39,604 nucleotides of DNA, taken from contig NZ_GL883077.1 of NCBI RefSeq assembly GCF_000204015.1, positions 884,490-924,093 of the forward strand. The letters are read 5' to 3'. Of this stretch, positions 7,157 through 15,982 are shown in pieces. The position numbers were made by a program, and so were the translations under genes. The notes under the pieces are model-generated. The model made no database searches. It saw only the letters and a program-made list of their open reading frames with translations, and was not told where the DNA came from. This DNA comes from Asticcacaulis biprosthecium C19. Its GTDB lineage: Bacteria > Pseudomonadota > Alphaproteobacteria > Caulobacterales > Caulobacteraceae. The stretch's first letter is position 1, and every line of letters starts with the position of its first letter.

Positions 7157-10108
7157 GTGAGTGACCCGTCTTCCCAGAGTAATGCGACGCCCGCCTGGCG
7201 CGATCTAACCCCGACCCATGCCCTGGGCCTGACCCCGGCGCGCGCCTTTGTTGTTGGCCCCGAAGGCGGGCGGATCGTCGGTGTGCCGGAACTGCGTGAA
7301 CTGTGGGGGCGCGAAGCCCTGATTGTCGCCAATGCGCCGTTGATGCGCAACCGCCTGTTCGGTAACCGACAGGCCCGCGAAGCCCGCCATTTCGACGTGC
7401 TGGAACTGTACGCCTTTATCCGTCCGGCCCAGTTCTGCGCCCCGTCGGCTGCCGGTCTGGCCCTTGCTTGCGGTCACACCGAACCTGAAACCCCGGACGA
7501 CCAGGCGCGTATACTGGTCCAGGTCATCCTCGACCTATGCGAAGACCTGCGGGCTTCCCCGCTGGGCTTCCGGCTGGCGGCCCAGTCGGGCGTCAAACTG
7601 ATGGAGCGCCAGGGCTGGGTATGGGCGCCGCTGGTCCAGGCGGTGCTCGATCACACCGACCTGCCGGCCGACTATGTCGCGCCGCCGGCGCTCGACATCT
7701 GGTCGCTGCTGGAGGAATGGGAGGATCAGCCGCCGGAAGGCCAGGCCCGCGCCGTGGCCATGTCCGAGGAGGAGGTCACGCTTCATCTGGGCCGCGGCCT
7801 GCAACGCGCGGGTCTGGACGAGCGCCGTCCCGAACAGCTCGATTTTGCCTTGAAGGCGCGCGAAATCTTCGCCCCGAAATGGATGAAGGATCAGCCCAAT
7901 ATGTGGCTGCTGGAAGCCGGGACCGGGGTGGGCAAGACCCTCGGCTATCTGGCGCCGGCCCATGCCTGGGCGGAGAGAGCCCAGGGCCAGGTGTGGATCT
8001 CGACCTACACCAAGGCGCTGCAGAAACAGATCCATCACGACACCCGCGCCCTGTTCGACAGCCCGGCCGAACGCGCCGACAAGGTGGTGGTGCGCAAGGG
8101 GCGCGAAAACTATCTCTGTCTGCTGAACTTCCAGGAGCGGCTGGCGGCCATGCACTCGGCGCCGGAACTGATCATGGCGGTGCTCATGGCGCGGTGGGCG
8201 CTGTATTCGCGCGATGGCGACATCATCAGCGGCGATTTCCCGACCTGGCTGCCGTCGCTGCTGCCGCCGGGTACGCCGGCCCAGGTGTTCGGGTCTCTGA
8301 CGCCGCAAAGCCTGGTCGACCGGCGCGGCGAATGCACCTATGCCGCCTGTCCCCACTACCGGGTCTGCTTCATCGAAAAATCGGTCCGCAAGGCCAAGTC
8401 GGCCTCGCTGGTCATTGCCAATCATGCCCTGGTCATGGCTCAGGCCGCCTACGACCTGCGTGATACAGCCCGCTCGCAGATGCAGGCCGAGATGAACGGC
8501 GAGGACGTGCCGGCCGATGCCGATGCGCCCGCCCTGTCGCGCCTGGTCTTCGACGAAGGCCACCACCTGTTCGAAGCGGCTGACAGCGCCTTCGCCACCC
8601 GTCTGTCGGGTCTGGAGGCCTATGAACTGCGGCGCTGGATCCGCGGCAACGAGGGCCGGTCGCGGCGCGGCCGCGGCCTGGAGGCGCGCCTGGGTGACCT
8701 GATCGCCGGCCAGGAAGCCGCCCAGACGGCGATGAAGGAACTGATCCGGGCGGCGCATGTCCTGCCGTCGGACGGCTTCTCACAGCGGCTCGGCGTGCGG
8801 ACCCAGTCGGGCGGTGGGCTGGAGCCGATCGGTCCGATCGAAGCCTTGCTGGTCCAGGTCTACAACCAGATCGACATCCGCCAGGGTGAGGCGCGGCTGC
8901 GCTCGAAATTCTCACCCGATGCCGAACAGGGCGGCGAATGCGAAGCCCATCCCTGTATCGAAGGCGTGGCCGTGGCGGCCAAGATGGCGGCGCGTGCGCT
9001 CGCCGGCATAGAGGCGCCGTTGCTGGCCCTGGTGCGGGCTTTGGAAGACCGCCTGAACGAGGGCGCCGAGCTGGAACCGGCCGATCGCATTCGCATCGAC
9101 GGGGCGTTGCGCGGACTGGAACGGCGGGCGCGGCTCCTGCTGCCGGCGTGGCGGTCGCTGTTGCAGCAACTGGCTCTGGAAGAGGGCGATATCGTCGAGG
9201 ACGACGGCACACCCCATACCATCGACTGGTTCTCGACCGAGGTGCTGCGCGGCAAGGTGGTCGATGTCACCCTGAACCGCCACTATGTCGACCCCAGCCT
9301 GCCCCTGGCCGAGTTCGTGCTGAAACCGGCGCACGGCGTCCTGGTCGCTTCGGCGACTCTGAGTGACGGCGCGGCTGACAGCGAGACCGACCGCTTTGCC
9401 TTGGCCAAGCAGCGCACCGGCGCCAATCACCTCGTCATGGGCGCCAAGACGGCGCGCATTACCTCACCGTTCGACTATGCCCGTCAGGCGCGGCTGTTCG
9501 TCATCACCGATGTCAGCCGCGAAGACCCGCGCGCCGTCGGGGCCGCCATGGAGGCCCTGTTCAAGGCGTCGAAGGGCGGCGGACTGGGCCTGTTTACAGC
9601 GATCCGCCGGCTCAAGGCGGTCTATGAACAGATCAACCGGCCTCTGAGCGAGGCGGGTGTGTCGCTCTATGCCCAGCACGTCGATCCACTGGACGTGTCG
9701 GACCTGATCAGCGTGTTCCGCAGCGAGCACCATTCCTGCCTGCTGGGGACGGATGCGGTGCGCGACGGAATCGATGTGCCGGGCCAGGCGTTAAGATTGA
9801 TCGCGTTCGACCGGATTCCCTGGCCACGGCCGGATTGCCTTCATCGGGCGAGACGCCAGCACTTCGGCAACAAGATCTATGACGACGCCTTGACGCGGGC
9901 AAAGCTGGCCCAGGCCTTCGGTCGGCTGATCCGCAAGGCGGACGACCGGGGGGTGTTTGTGATGCTGGACTCGGCGGCGCCGACGCGGCTGTTTACGGGC
10001 TTGCCGGAAGGCGTGGTGGTCCAGCGCTGTACCCTGGCCGAGGCCCTGGATTCGGTCGGCAGGTTCCTGCATGGCGAACCCAAGGTTGCGGCGGCGGACG
10101 CGAAGTAA
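7157..10108 (+). CDS. DinG/XPD-like ATP-dependent DNA helicase
   Basis: 983-aa superfamily-2 helicase of the DinG/YoaA/XPD (Rad3) group, expected to unwind DNA 5' to 3' during repair. The Walker A motif GTGVGK has its lysine at K260 and the Walker B box reads DEGHH (D466-E467). Four cysteines at 321, 393, 398 and 404 lie between them in the spacing of the family's 4Fe-4S cluster. C-terminal helicase motifs include GTDAVRDGIDVPG and QAFGRLIRKADDRG. The start is GTG at 7157, with no better ATG downstream. About 240 residues precede Walker A, longer than in E. coli DinG and of unknown role. DUF2125 follows after 85 bases. Confidence 0.9.
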   Translation: MSDPSSQSNATPAWRDLTPTHALGLTPARAFVVGPEGGRIVGVPELRELWGREALIVANAPLMRNRLFGNRQAREARHFDVLELYAFIRPAQFCAPSAAGLALACGHTEPETPDDQARILVQVILDLCEDLRASPLGFRLAAQSGVKLMERQGWVWAPLVQAVLDHTDLPADYVAPPALDIWSLLEEWEDQPPEGQARAVAMSEEEVTLHLGRGLQRAGLDERRPEQLDFALKAREIFAPKWMKDQPNMWLLEAGTGVGKTLGYLAPAHAWAERAQGQVWISTYTKALQKQIHHDTRALFDSPAERADKVVVRKGRENYLCLLNFQERLAAMHSAPELIMAVLMARWALYSRDGDIISGDFPTWLPSLLPPGTPAQVFGSLTPQSLVDRRGECTYAACPHYRVCFIEKSVRKAKSASLVIANHALVMAQAAYDLRDTARSQMQAEMNGEDVPADADAPALSRLVFDEGHHLFEAADSAFATRLSGLEAYELRRWIRGNEGRSRRGRGLEARLGDLIAGQEAAQTAMKELIRAAHVLPSDGFSQRLGVRTQSGGGLEPIGPIEALLVQVYNQIDIRQGEARLRSKFSPDAEQGGECEAHPCIEGVAVAAKMAARALAGIEAPLLALVRALEDRLNEGAELEPADRIRIDGALRGLERRARLLLPAWRSLLQQLALEEGDIVEDDGTPHTIDWFSTEVLRGKVVDVTLNRHYVDPSLPLAEFVLKPAHGVLVASATLSDGAADSETDRFALAKQRTGANHLVMGAKTARITSPFDYARQARLFVITDVSREDPRAVGAAMEALFKASKGGGLGLFTAIRRLKAVYEQINRPLSEAGVSLYAQHVDPLDVSDLISVFRSEHHSCLLGTDAVRDGIDVPGQALRLIAFDRIPWPRPDCLHRARRQHFGNKIYDDALTRAKLAQAFGRLIRKADDRGVFVMLDSAAPTRLFTGLPEGVVVQRCTLAEALDSVGRFLHGEPKVAAADAK

Positions 10109-10193
10109 AACCGCATCGCTTTTTTGCGCACGCGACGGTTCCCAAGCGTCCCTCACTCTGGCATGACTGCCCATGGTTAACAGGGAGACCGCC

Positions 10194-11237
10194 ATGGACG
10201 ATATCGCGCTGAACCGGCCCGTCAAGAAACGCAGCCGCATCGGTCTGTTCGCGCCGCTCGTCATCGTCTTGGTGCTGGCCGCCAGCTGGACCGGCTACTG
10301 GTTCTACGTCGCCCACGATGTCGAAAAGCGCATCTCAGTTCACCAGGCGCTGCTGGTCGCCCAGGGCTATCAGGCGACGGTCGACCGCCAGCGGGTCTCG
10401 GGCTATCCCTTCCGCATGTATGTCGATTTCGACAACATCACCATCATTGGCCCCACGGGTAAGGGCTTTGCCGCCAAGCAACTGAAGGCCGAGGCCAATG
10501 CCTATGCCCTCGACAAATGGGTGCTGGCGGCGCCGCAAGGTTTGACCCTGTATCGCGGCCGGGTCAACGGCGTTGACTTCGGCAAGGCTGAAGTGACCGG
10601 CCGTTCGCTGCGTGCCAGCGTGTCCGGCCTGCTTAAGCCGGTCTACCATGTCGCCATCGAAGGCGTGGGCCTCACCATGACACCGTCCGACCCGACGCGG
10701 CCGTTCGCTTTCACCACGGCGGACAAGTTCGACGCTTATCTGCGTCCGACGCCCGATGTCGCTGATTCCGCCGATTTCCTGGTCCGGGTCAGCGGCGCCC
10801 GCGGCCAGCCCAAGAGCCTGATCGGCGACTTTTCGCCAGAAAAGCCGATGAACCTGCACGTCGAAGGCACGTTGAACCACTATTCCGCCTTCAACAGCGG
10901 CGTGCGCGCCTGGGCGGCGGCCGGTGGTACGGCCTCCGCGGTCAAGTCGCAGGTGACGGCCGGCGACCTCAACCTGATGCTGACCAGCGACGGCCTGACC
11001 TCGAACCAGGCCGGCCATTTGACCGGCAAGGCCCATATCGAGATGAAGGGCACCTTCAATCCGATCGACGTGCTGGGCGCGCTGCGGTTGATCTCGCCTG
11101 AGAACATGACCCTGGCCAAGCCACTACTGAACCTGACCCTGGCCACCCAGGGTACGCAAAAATTCGACCTCGACTTCCGCGATGGCGGCGCCTTTATCGG
11201 ACCGCTGAAGATTTCGGATGCGCCTGTTCTGCCGTGA
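10194..11237 (+). CDS. DUF2125 membrane-anchored protein
   Basis: 347-aa protein with a short basic cytoplasmic N-terminus (PVKKRSR), one transmembrane helix at about residues 18-40 (LFAPLVIVLVLAASWTGYWFY) and a large periplasmic domain of beta-rich character, matching the alphaproteobacterial DUF2125 family. I chose ATG at 10194 over 10173 because AGGGAGA (10183-10188) lies at the right distance only for the later one. Function of the family is unknown; the repeated-sheet periplasmic part (VDFDNITIIGP, GRVNGVDFGKAEV) suggests a lipid- or envelope-related role, which is inference. Confidence 0.8.
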   Translation: MDDIALNRPVKKRSRIGLFAPLVIVLVLAASWTGYWFYVAHDVEKRISVHQALLVAQGYQATVDRQRVSGYPFRMYVDFDNITIIGPTGKGFAAKQLKAEANAYALDKWVLAAPQGLTLYRGRVNGVDFGKAEVTGRSLRASVSGLLKPVYHVAIEGVGLTMTPSDPTRPFAFTTADKFDAYLRPTPDVADSADFLVRVSGARGQPKSLIGDFSPEKPMNLHVEGTLNHYSAFNSGVRAWAAAGGTASAVKSQVTAGDLNLMLTSDGLTSNQAGHLTGKAHIEMKGTFNPIDVLGALRLISPENMTLAKPLLNLTLATQGTQKFDLDFRDGGAFIGPLKISDAPVLP

Positions 11238-11360
11238 TGCCGGCTTAACTGGTTACGATTGCGTGCAATTTTTTTGAAATCTGCGCGATGGAGTGAACAT
11301 CCGGGCGGTAACGGCGTAAACCCGGCTTGTTCACGCCACCGTGAGAGCTTAAGGTCGACG

Positions 11361-11380
11361 TTTTCAGCGCCTACTGAAAA
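11361..11380 (+). other. Short hairpin before chorismate mutase
   Basis: TTTTCAG and CTGAAAA form a perfect 7-bp stem around CGCCTA, ending 15 bases before the GTG start of the chorismate mutase gene. It overlaps the region where the ribosome would bind, so a translational role is possible. There is no obvious leader peptide rich in aromatic codons. Confidence 0.3.
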
Positions 11381-11395
11381 GCGACGAGTGCGACC

Positions 11396-12184
11396 GTGAC
11401 GACCCTGACCGATTTGAGAGCGCAGATCGACGCTCTGGATGCCGACCTGTTGCGTCTTGTCGATGCGCGTGCTGCGCTGGGCAAGGCCATCGGCGAAGCG
11501 AAAGCGCGTGAAGACACGGCCACCGAAACGGTCTCCTTGTTGCGGCCCGACCGCGAAGCCATCCTGATCCGCAAGCTCCTGGCCATGCCGCGATCGGCAG
11601 CGTCCGATTCCGTCGTGGTGCGGGTGTGGCGCGAACTGATCTCGGAGAACCTGCGCATTCAGGGCCAGGCACGCGGCGGCCTCCATCTCAATCTGTCCGC
11701 CAAGGAACACAGCCGCGAAACCCTGGTCTGGGCACGTGAGCGCTTCGGCTTTGCGCCGTCGTTCGGCTATGTCGACGATGCGGTCGCGGCCGTAACCGCA
11801 GCGCGCGATGTTCGTCACATTTCGGTGCTCAGTCTCGACCCGCGCGGTGGTGCGTGGTGGGCGCGGTTGCTGGCGGAAAAATCGGTACGGATTATTGCCG
11901 CCTTGCCTGAAGTGGCTTCGGCAAGGCCGCATGCTGTGGCCATGGCGGCGATCGCGCCGGAGCCGACCGGTGACGATATCACCTTCTGGGTCAGCGACTC
12001 GGGCGAGCGCGAAACCCGCATCATCGAGGATCTGGGTGAACGCGGTTTCGCCGCCGACTGGGTCTGTTCGGCGCAGGGGTTGAAGCTGTTCTCGCTGTTG
12101 GGCTTCGTCCAGGAAAACGATGCGCGTCTGCAGGGCGCCTTGGGCAGCCTGACAGGCATAATCGGCGCCGCGCCGCGGATATAA
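11396..12184 (+). CDS. AroQ-type chorismate mutase with extra C-terminal domain
   Basis: 262-aa protein. Residues 1-90 match the all-helical AroQ chorismate mutase fold; R8, R25 and K36 keep the spacing of E. coli P-protein R11, R28 and K39, which bind chorismate. The enzyme converts chorismate to prephenate for phenylalanine and tyrosine. Residues about 95-262 form a second alpha/beta domain (GGLHLNLSAKEHS...) that I do not recognise as prephenate dehydratase or dehydrogenase. GTG at 11396 is the only start that keeps the mutase N-terminus; its ribosome-binding site is weak. It precedes hisC, whose product can also act on aromatic keto acids. Confidence 0.8.
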   Translation: MTTLTDLRAQIDALDADLLRLVDARAALGKAIGEAKAREDTATETVSLLRPDREAILIRKLLAMPRSAASDSVVVRVWRELISENLRIQGQARGGLHLNLSAKEHSRETLVWARERFGFAPSFGYVDDAVAAVTAARDVRHISVLSLDPRGGAWWARLLAEKSVRIIAALPEVASARPHAVAMAAIAPEPTGDDITFWVSDSGERETRIIEDLGERGFAADWVCSAQGLKLFSLLGFVQENDARLQGALGSLTGIIGAAPRI

Positions 12185-12193
12185 GGGAATTTG

Positions 12194-12267
12194 AACCACG
12201 GATGGACACGGATAAACACGGATAACGCAGCCGCTTCATCCGTGTTTATCCGTGTCCATCCGTGGTT
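12194..12267. repeat. Perfect 30-bp inverted repeat of ACGGAT units
   Basis: The arms at 12194-12223 and 12238-12267 are perfect reverse complements, with a 14-base loop. Each arm is itself built of three short units of the type CCACGGATGG / ACACGGATAA / ACACGGAT. It fills the gap between chorismate mutase and hisC. A diverged stretch of the same style (CACCACGGAAACCACGG) occurs at 39448-39507. Transcribed, it would give a very stable hairpin that could separate expression of the two genes. Confidence 0.8.
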
Positions 12268-12333
12268 TCGGATCCTTAAGATGTTGAATTTTCCGGTGGG
12301 GCCGAATAAGGCGCTGTCGAAACCAAAGAGTAG

Positions 12334-13449
12334 ATGATGGACAAGCCTGTAACCTCTGCCGCGCCCGCGCCCAAAGCCGGTATTCTCGACATCGCCCCCT
12401 ATGTCGGCGGCAAATCGAAAATCGACGGCGTCTCTGAGCCGATCAAGCTGTCGTCGAATGAAAACGCCCTGGGCTGCTCGCCCAAGGCCGCCGAGGCCTT
12501 TGCGGAGGCGCAGGCCAAGCTGTTCCGCTATCCCGACGGTCATGCCAATCCGCTGCGTGCAGCCGTCGCGGCCTATCACGGCCTGGAGCCGGAACGGCTG
12601 ATCTTCGGCAACGGCTCGGACGAGGTCTTCGCCCTGCTGAACCAGACCTATCTGGAGGCTGGCGACAATATCGTCACCGGCGAGCACGGTTTCCTGGCCT
12701 ACCGCATCAGCGCCCTGGCCTGCCAGGCCGATGTCCGCCTGGCGCCGGAGCCTGAGCAGCGCATCGAGATCGAGCGGATTCTGGACCTGGTCGATGGCCG
12801 CACCAAGCTGGTCTACGTCTCCAACCCGGCCAATCCAACCGGCACATGGAACACGCCGGAGGAACTGTCCGAACTGCGTGAACGCCTGGCGCCGGACGTC
12901 ATCCTGGTGATCGACGAGGCCTATGCCGAATTCGTCGACGAGCCAAGCTGGGAGTCGGCCTTCGACATGGCGCGCGGCCACGACAATATCGTCGTGACGC
13001 GGACCTTCTCGAAGATTCATGGCCTGGCCGGCCTGCGCGTCGGTTTCGGCTATTGCCCCAAGGCCCTGATCGAGGCGATGGACCGCATCCGTTTGCCGTT
13101 CAATATCAACCTGCCGGCTCAGGCGGCGGCGATCGCTGCCCTGGCCGACCAGGCGCATATCGATGCGTCGAAGGCCCAGGTGACGTCGTGGCGGCCGCGC
13201 CTGGTGCAGGCCATCCGTAGCTTCGGTCTGGAGGTGGGTGTATCGGCCGGCAATTTCGTGCTGATCCGGTTCAAGGATGGCGAAGAAGCGGCGCGGGCCA
13301 ACGAATTCCTCATGACGCAAGGCCTGATTGTGCGTCATGTCGCCAACTATGGCCTGCCGAATTGTCTGCGGGTTACGGTCGGTAAGGACGCCGAGAACGA
13401 GGCCTTCCTGGAGGCGCTCAGTCAGTTCGCGGCTCAGGCCTGCGTTTGA
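12334..13449 (+). CDS. hisC: Histidinol-phosphate aminotransferase family
   Basis: 371-aa class-I/II PLP aminotransferase of the HisC family, which transfers an amino group between glutamate and imidazole-acetol phosphate; many alphaproteobacterial members also act on phenylpyruvate, hydroxyphenylpyruvate or prephenate. Visible motifs: SSNENALGCSP, SNPANPTGT, DEAYAEF and the Schiff-base lysine K227 in TFSKIHGLAGLRVGF. Two ATGs (12334, 12337) follow AAAGAG at 12325-12330; the second has the better spacing. Its position behind chorismate mutase rather than with other his genes favours a role in aromatic amino acid synthesis, by inference. Confidence 0.85.
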   Translation: MMDKPVTSAAPAPKAGILDIAPYVGGKSKIDGVSEPIKLSSNENALGCSPKAAEAFAEAQAKLFRYPDGHANPLRAAVAAYHGLEPERLIFGNGSDEVFALLNQTYLEAGDNIVTGEHGFLAYRISALACQADVRLAPEPEQRIEIERILDLVDGRTKLVYVSNPANPTGTWNTPEELSELRERLAPDVILVIDEAYAEFVDEPSWESAFDMARGHDNIVVTRTFSKIHGLAGLRVGFGYCPKALIEAMDRIRLPFNINLPAQAAAIAALADQAHIDASKAQVTSWRPRLVQAIRSFGLEVGVSAGNFVLIRFKDGEEAARANEFLMTQGLIVRHVANYGLPNCLRVTVGKDAENEAFLEALSQFAAQACV

Positions 13450-13594
13450 GCGTCAGACTTTGATTTGGAACAAAGACGGATATCGCGGCTGTGGCATTTT
13501 CTACCGCCCTTGAACTTGCCACGTTGAAAGGGTCGCGCTGTCCGCCAGAAGGCGGTATGCTAAGCCAGCCTTTTCTTCAGACTTCCGAGTTGCC

Positions 13595-14650
13595 ATGCCT
13601 GACCAGACCACCACATCCGCTTCCCGCGCCGAGAAAACTGAACGCGTCGTCTTCGGCCAGGGGTTCCTGAAGGACTGCTGGTGGTTCGCGGCGCTGTCCG
13701 GCGATCTCAAGCCCGGCAAGCTGCAGCGTTTTGTGTTTCTGGGCGAACCGGTCCTGCTCGGCCGCGATCTTGATGGCAAGGTCTATGGTATCCGCGACAT
13801 CTGCCCGCATCGCGCTGCGCCGCTATCGGCCGGCCAGATGGTGCGCGACGGTTCGGCCTGTGTCGTACAATGTCCCTATCATGGCTGGACCTTCAATACC
13901 GAAGGGACGTGCACCTCGGTGCCGTCCCTGACGCCCGACCAGGAGATGGACGTCAACCGTATCAAGGTGCGCAACTACACCGTCCGCGAACAGCAGGGCA
14001 TTGTCTGGATCTACATAACGGCCGATGCCCGCCGGCCCACCGAACCTGACCATGAACCGCCCGTCTTGCCAGGCGTGGTGGGTGGCAATCCGATCATTGT
14101 CGAGACCATGGACTTCGACTCGCATATCGACCACGCCGTTGTCGGCCTGATGGACCCGGCGCATGGCCCTTATGTTCACCAGCAGTGGTGGTGGCGGTCC
14201 GCCAAGTCGCAACTGTCCAAGATCAAGCAGTTTGAGCCGCGTGAGCACGGTTTCGCGATGGTTCGGCACGCGCCGTCGAAAAATTCGCGCGCCTACAAGA
14301 TTCTGGGCGGCGCACCGGCGACCGAGATTACCTTCCGTCTGCCGGGTGTGCGTTATGAGCATATCGAGGTGGGGCCAAAGCAGGTTCTGGGCCTGACCTG
14401 CCTGACGCCGATCGACGACAAGACGACGCGGATCACCCAAATCTTCTGGAGCGACCACGGCCTGTTTCGGTTTATCTCGCCCTTGTTCCGGCTGGGCGCC
14501 AAGGCCTTCCTGAAACAAGACGGCGACATGGTGAACCTGCAGAACGAGGGCCTGAAGTACGACCCCAGCCTGCTGTGGATCGACGATGCCGATACCCAGG
14601 CCAAGTGGTATCAGCAGCTCAAAAAAGGAATGGATGTCCGCACGCAGTGA
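13595..14650 (+). CDS. Rieske ring-hydroxylating oxygenase, alpha subunit type
   Basis: 351-aa Rieske non-haem iron oxygenase. The Rieske cluster ligands are C70-x-H72 (CPH) and C93-x2-H96 (CPYHGW). The catalytic mononuclear iron site is in the C-terminal half, in GLMDPAHGPYVH (Asp-x2-His-x4-His). Such enzymes hydroxylate or demethylate aromatic or cyclic substrates and need a reductase partner; none is encoded nearby, so electrons must come from elsewhere. The substrate cannot be read from sequence. It lies 145 bases after hisC with a weak ribosome-binding site and is followed by a repeat element separating it from the convergent TetR gene. Confidence 0.85.
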   Translation: MPDQTTTSASRAEKTERVVFGQGFLKDCWWFAALSGDLKPGKLQRFVFLGEPVLLGRDLDGKVYGIRDICPHRAAPLSAGQMVRDGSACVVQCPYHGWTFNTEGTCTSVPSLTPDQEMDVNRIKVRNYTVREQQGIVWIYITADARRPTEPDHEPPVLPGVVGGNPIIVETMDFDSHIDHAVVGLMDPAHGPYVHQQWWWRSAKSQLSKIKQFEPREHGFAMVRHAPSKNSRAYKILGGAPATEITFRLPGVRYEHIEVGPKQVLGLTCLTPIDDKTTRITQIFWSDHGLFRFISPLFRLGAKAFLKQDGDMVNLQNEGLKYDPSLLWIDDADTQAKWYQQLKKGMDVRTQ

Positions 14651-14702
14651 CGGTCGGGCATTCGTGAACCCGGTAAAGGCTGCGACCCTAAAGTGGACGT
14701 CG

Positions 14703-14809
14703 TGAAAAACCCGTCTTTTGGCGATCTGCGGCGTCAGCTTCGCTTGCAGGTATCAATATACCTGCGTGCGCTCGCTTCCTGGCATCTCATCCAAAATACG
14801 GATTTTTCA
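14703..14809. repeat. Large imperfect palindrome, repeat family B, copy 2
   Basis: Outer arms 14703-14721 and 14791-14809 match at 17 of 19 positions when one is reversed (TGAAAAA-CCGT-TTTTGG pattern). In the centre GCAGGTAT (14746-14753) pairs with ATACCTGC (14758-14765), flanked by CAGCTTCGCT and GTGCGCTCGCT. It fills the space between two convergent genes, where it could stop transcription from both sides. The centre resembles those at 3156 and 15999. Confidence 0.65.
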
Positions 14810-14820
14810 GTCCGTGAAAT

Positions 14821-15534
14821 TTAAGCGTGCTGCAAACCTGCGATGACCAGCTTGACTTGCAAGGTCACGCTGTCCGACAGGTGCTTGACGTCGAAGGTGG
14901 CCGGTTCGCGGCTGTTCTGGAAGGCGCGGCGCATATTGGCGAAGCAAAGATCTTCCAGGATTTCCGCAGCCGCCTCGATCGGGGCGTTGGCCGGCAGTTC
15001 CTTGCGCTCGACCGCGGCCTTCAAGGTATCCAGAAGGGCGTAGCGCACCATATCGCTCATGCGTGCGATTTCGTTCAGCCCGGTCTGGGCCGTCTGGCCG
15101 GCGCTCCACTTCATCACGAAGGCCGAGAGGATCAGGCGGGCATTGATCTGAGCATATTCGTAGCCGCGCATCAACTGCTGATGCAGACGGCCCGGAAGGT
15201 CCAGGGTTTCATCGTAGGCCTCACGCATCACATTGATAACGCGGGCATTTTCTTGCTCGACGACAATCAGGAAGATTTCGTTCTTGTCGGCGAAATTGGC
15301 GAACAGGGCGCCGGTCGACAAACCGGCAGCCTTGGCGATATCGCGAAGCGTGGCGGCTTCGAAACCGCGCTCGCGAAACAGGGCCATGGCGGAGTCGAGA
15401 ATCTTCTGGCGGTTACGTTCCTTGGAACGTGCGCGGCTGACAGCGGGCAACGGCGTGTCCTGAGAGTCGGGGGAGGGGGAGGAGGAGGGGAGGGGCAAGC
15501 TACTGACTTCGTACATTGAACGGGTTACACACAT
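14821..15534 (-). CDS. TetR-family transcriptional regulator
   Basis: 237-aa one-component repressor. The N-terminal helix-turn-helix lies at about residues 62-82 (TLRDIAKAAGLSTGALFANF) after a 35-residue Ser/Pro-rich tail; the rest is the helical ligand and dimer domain with no recognisable ligand signature. ATG at 15534 or the in-frame ATG at 15516 could be the start; neither has a good ribosome-binding site. An 18-bp palindrome 13 bases upstream is a likely autoregulatory operator. It is convergent with the Rieske oxygenase and divergent from the HIG1 gene, either of which might be controlled by it. Confidence 0.85.
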   Translation of the reverse strand: MCVTRSMYEVSSLPLPSSSPSPDSQDTPLPAVSRARSKERNRQKILDSAMALFRERGFEAATLRDIAKAAGLSTGALFANFADKNEIFLIVVEQENARVINVMREAYDETLDLPGRLHQQLMRGYEYAQINARLILSAFVMKWSAGQTAQTGLNEIARMSDMVRYALLDTLKAAVERKELPANAPIEAAAEILEDLCFANMRRAFQNSREPATFDVKHLSDSVTLQVKLVIAGLQHA

Positions 15535-15547
15535 AAAAAGTTGACGT

Positions 15548-15565
15548 CACGGAAAACTTTCCGTG
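15548..15565. promoter_or_regulatory. Palindromic operator candidate for the TetR regulator
   Basis: CACGGAAAACTTTCCGTG consists of 8-bp perfect arms around a 2-base centre, lying just upstream of the regulator's first ATG. Size and position fit a TetR-family operator. Binding is inferred. Confidence 0.55.
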
Positions 15566-15743
15566 GTCCTACCTTTTCTAATAGTATGACGACTACGCCG
15601 TTTCAACGGCAAAGGGCGTTATTTTTATCGGTAGAGAAAAGCGACGGACTTCTTTGTAACTTAAGGAAAATGTCCATATGTAGGGTGACATCGATTGCAA
15701 GCAAGCCTCTCGACTTTTGTCAACAAAAGCGCGATGAAGCGAC

Positions 15744-15947
15744 ATGAGCCTCTTTGTCCTTATTCTGTCGCTTCTGGCCATGCTGGCCACCGTCGTCGTG
15801 CTCGGTTTCGGCCTGTACAGCCTGTTCAAGGGCGGTGAGTTCGGCCGCAAATGGTCGAACAAGCTGATGCGCATGCGCGTTCTGTTCCAGGCGATCGCGA
15901 TCGTCTTGCTCGTCCTGACTGTCTGGCTGATCCAGCAGGGCAAGTAG
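15744..15947 (+). CDS. HIG1-domain twin transmembrane protein
   Basis: 67-aa inner-membrane protein with two helices, LFVLILSLLAMLATVVVLGFGLY (about 3-25) and VLFQAIAIVLLVLTVWLI (about 46-63). The connecting segment FKGGEFGRKWSNKLMRMRV matches the HIG1 pattern (G-G-x-N-x-LMR-x-RV-x-Q), a family that in mitochondria and alphaproteobacteria associates with cytochrome oxidase. The start ATG at 15744 follows a modest GAAG-rich stretch. It lies 120 bases before the cobalamin adenosyltransferase, with a terminator-like hairpin and a repeat between them. Confidence 0.75.
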   Translation: MSLFVLILSLLAMLATVVVLGFGLYSLFKGGEFGRKWSNKLMRMRVLFQAIAIVLLVLTVWLIQQGK

Positions 15948-15957
15948 GCGTTCCCGT

Positions 15958-15978
15958 GGCGGGCTGCAAATGCCCGCC
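15958..15978 (+). terminator. Hairpin after the HIG1 gene
   Basis: GGCGGGC and GCCCGCC form a perfect 7-bp GC stem around TGCAAAT, 11 bases after the stop codon, followed by the pyrimidine-rich TCTCTGTGCTT. It fits a rho-independent or processing hairpin, but the U-run is poor. Confidence 0.45.
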
Positions 15979-15982
15979 TCTC

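Noticed and set aside
7535-8758. 407-aa minus-strand frame opposite the helicase
   Set aside because: Shadow frame in a high-GC gene, no recognisable motif.
12194-12267. CRISPR-like short repeats
   Set aside because: Units are contiguous and inverted, with no spacers of regular length.
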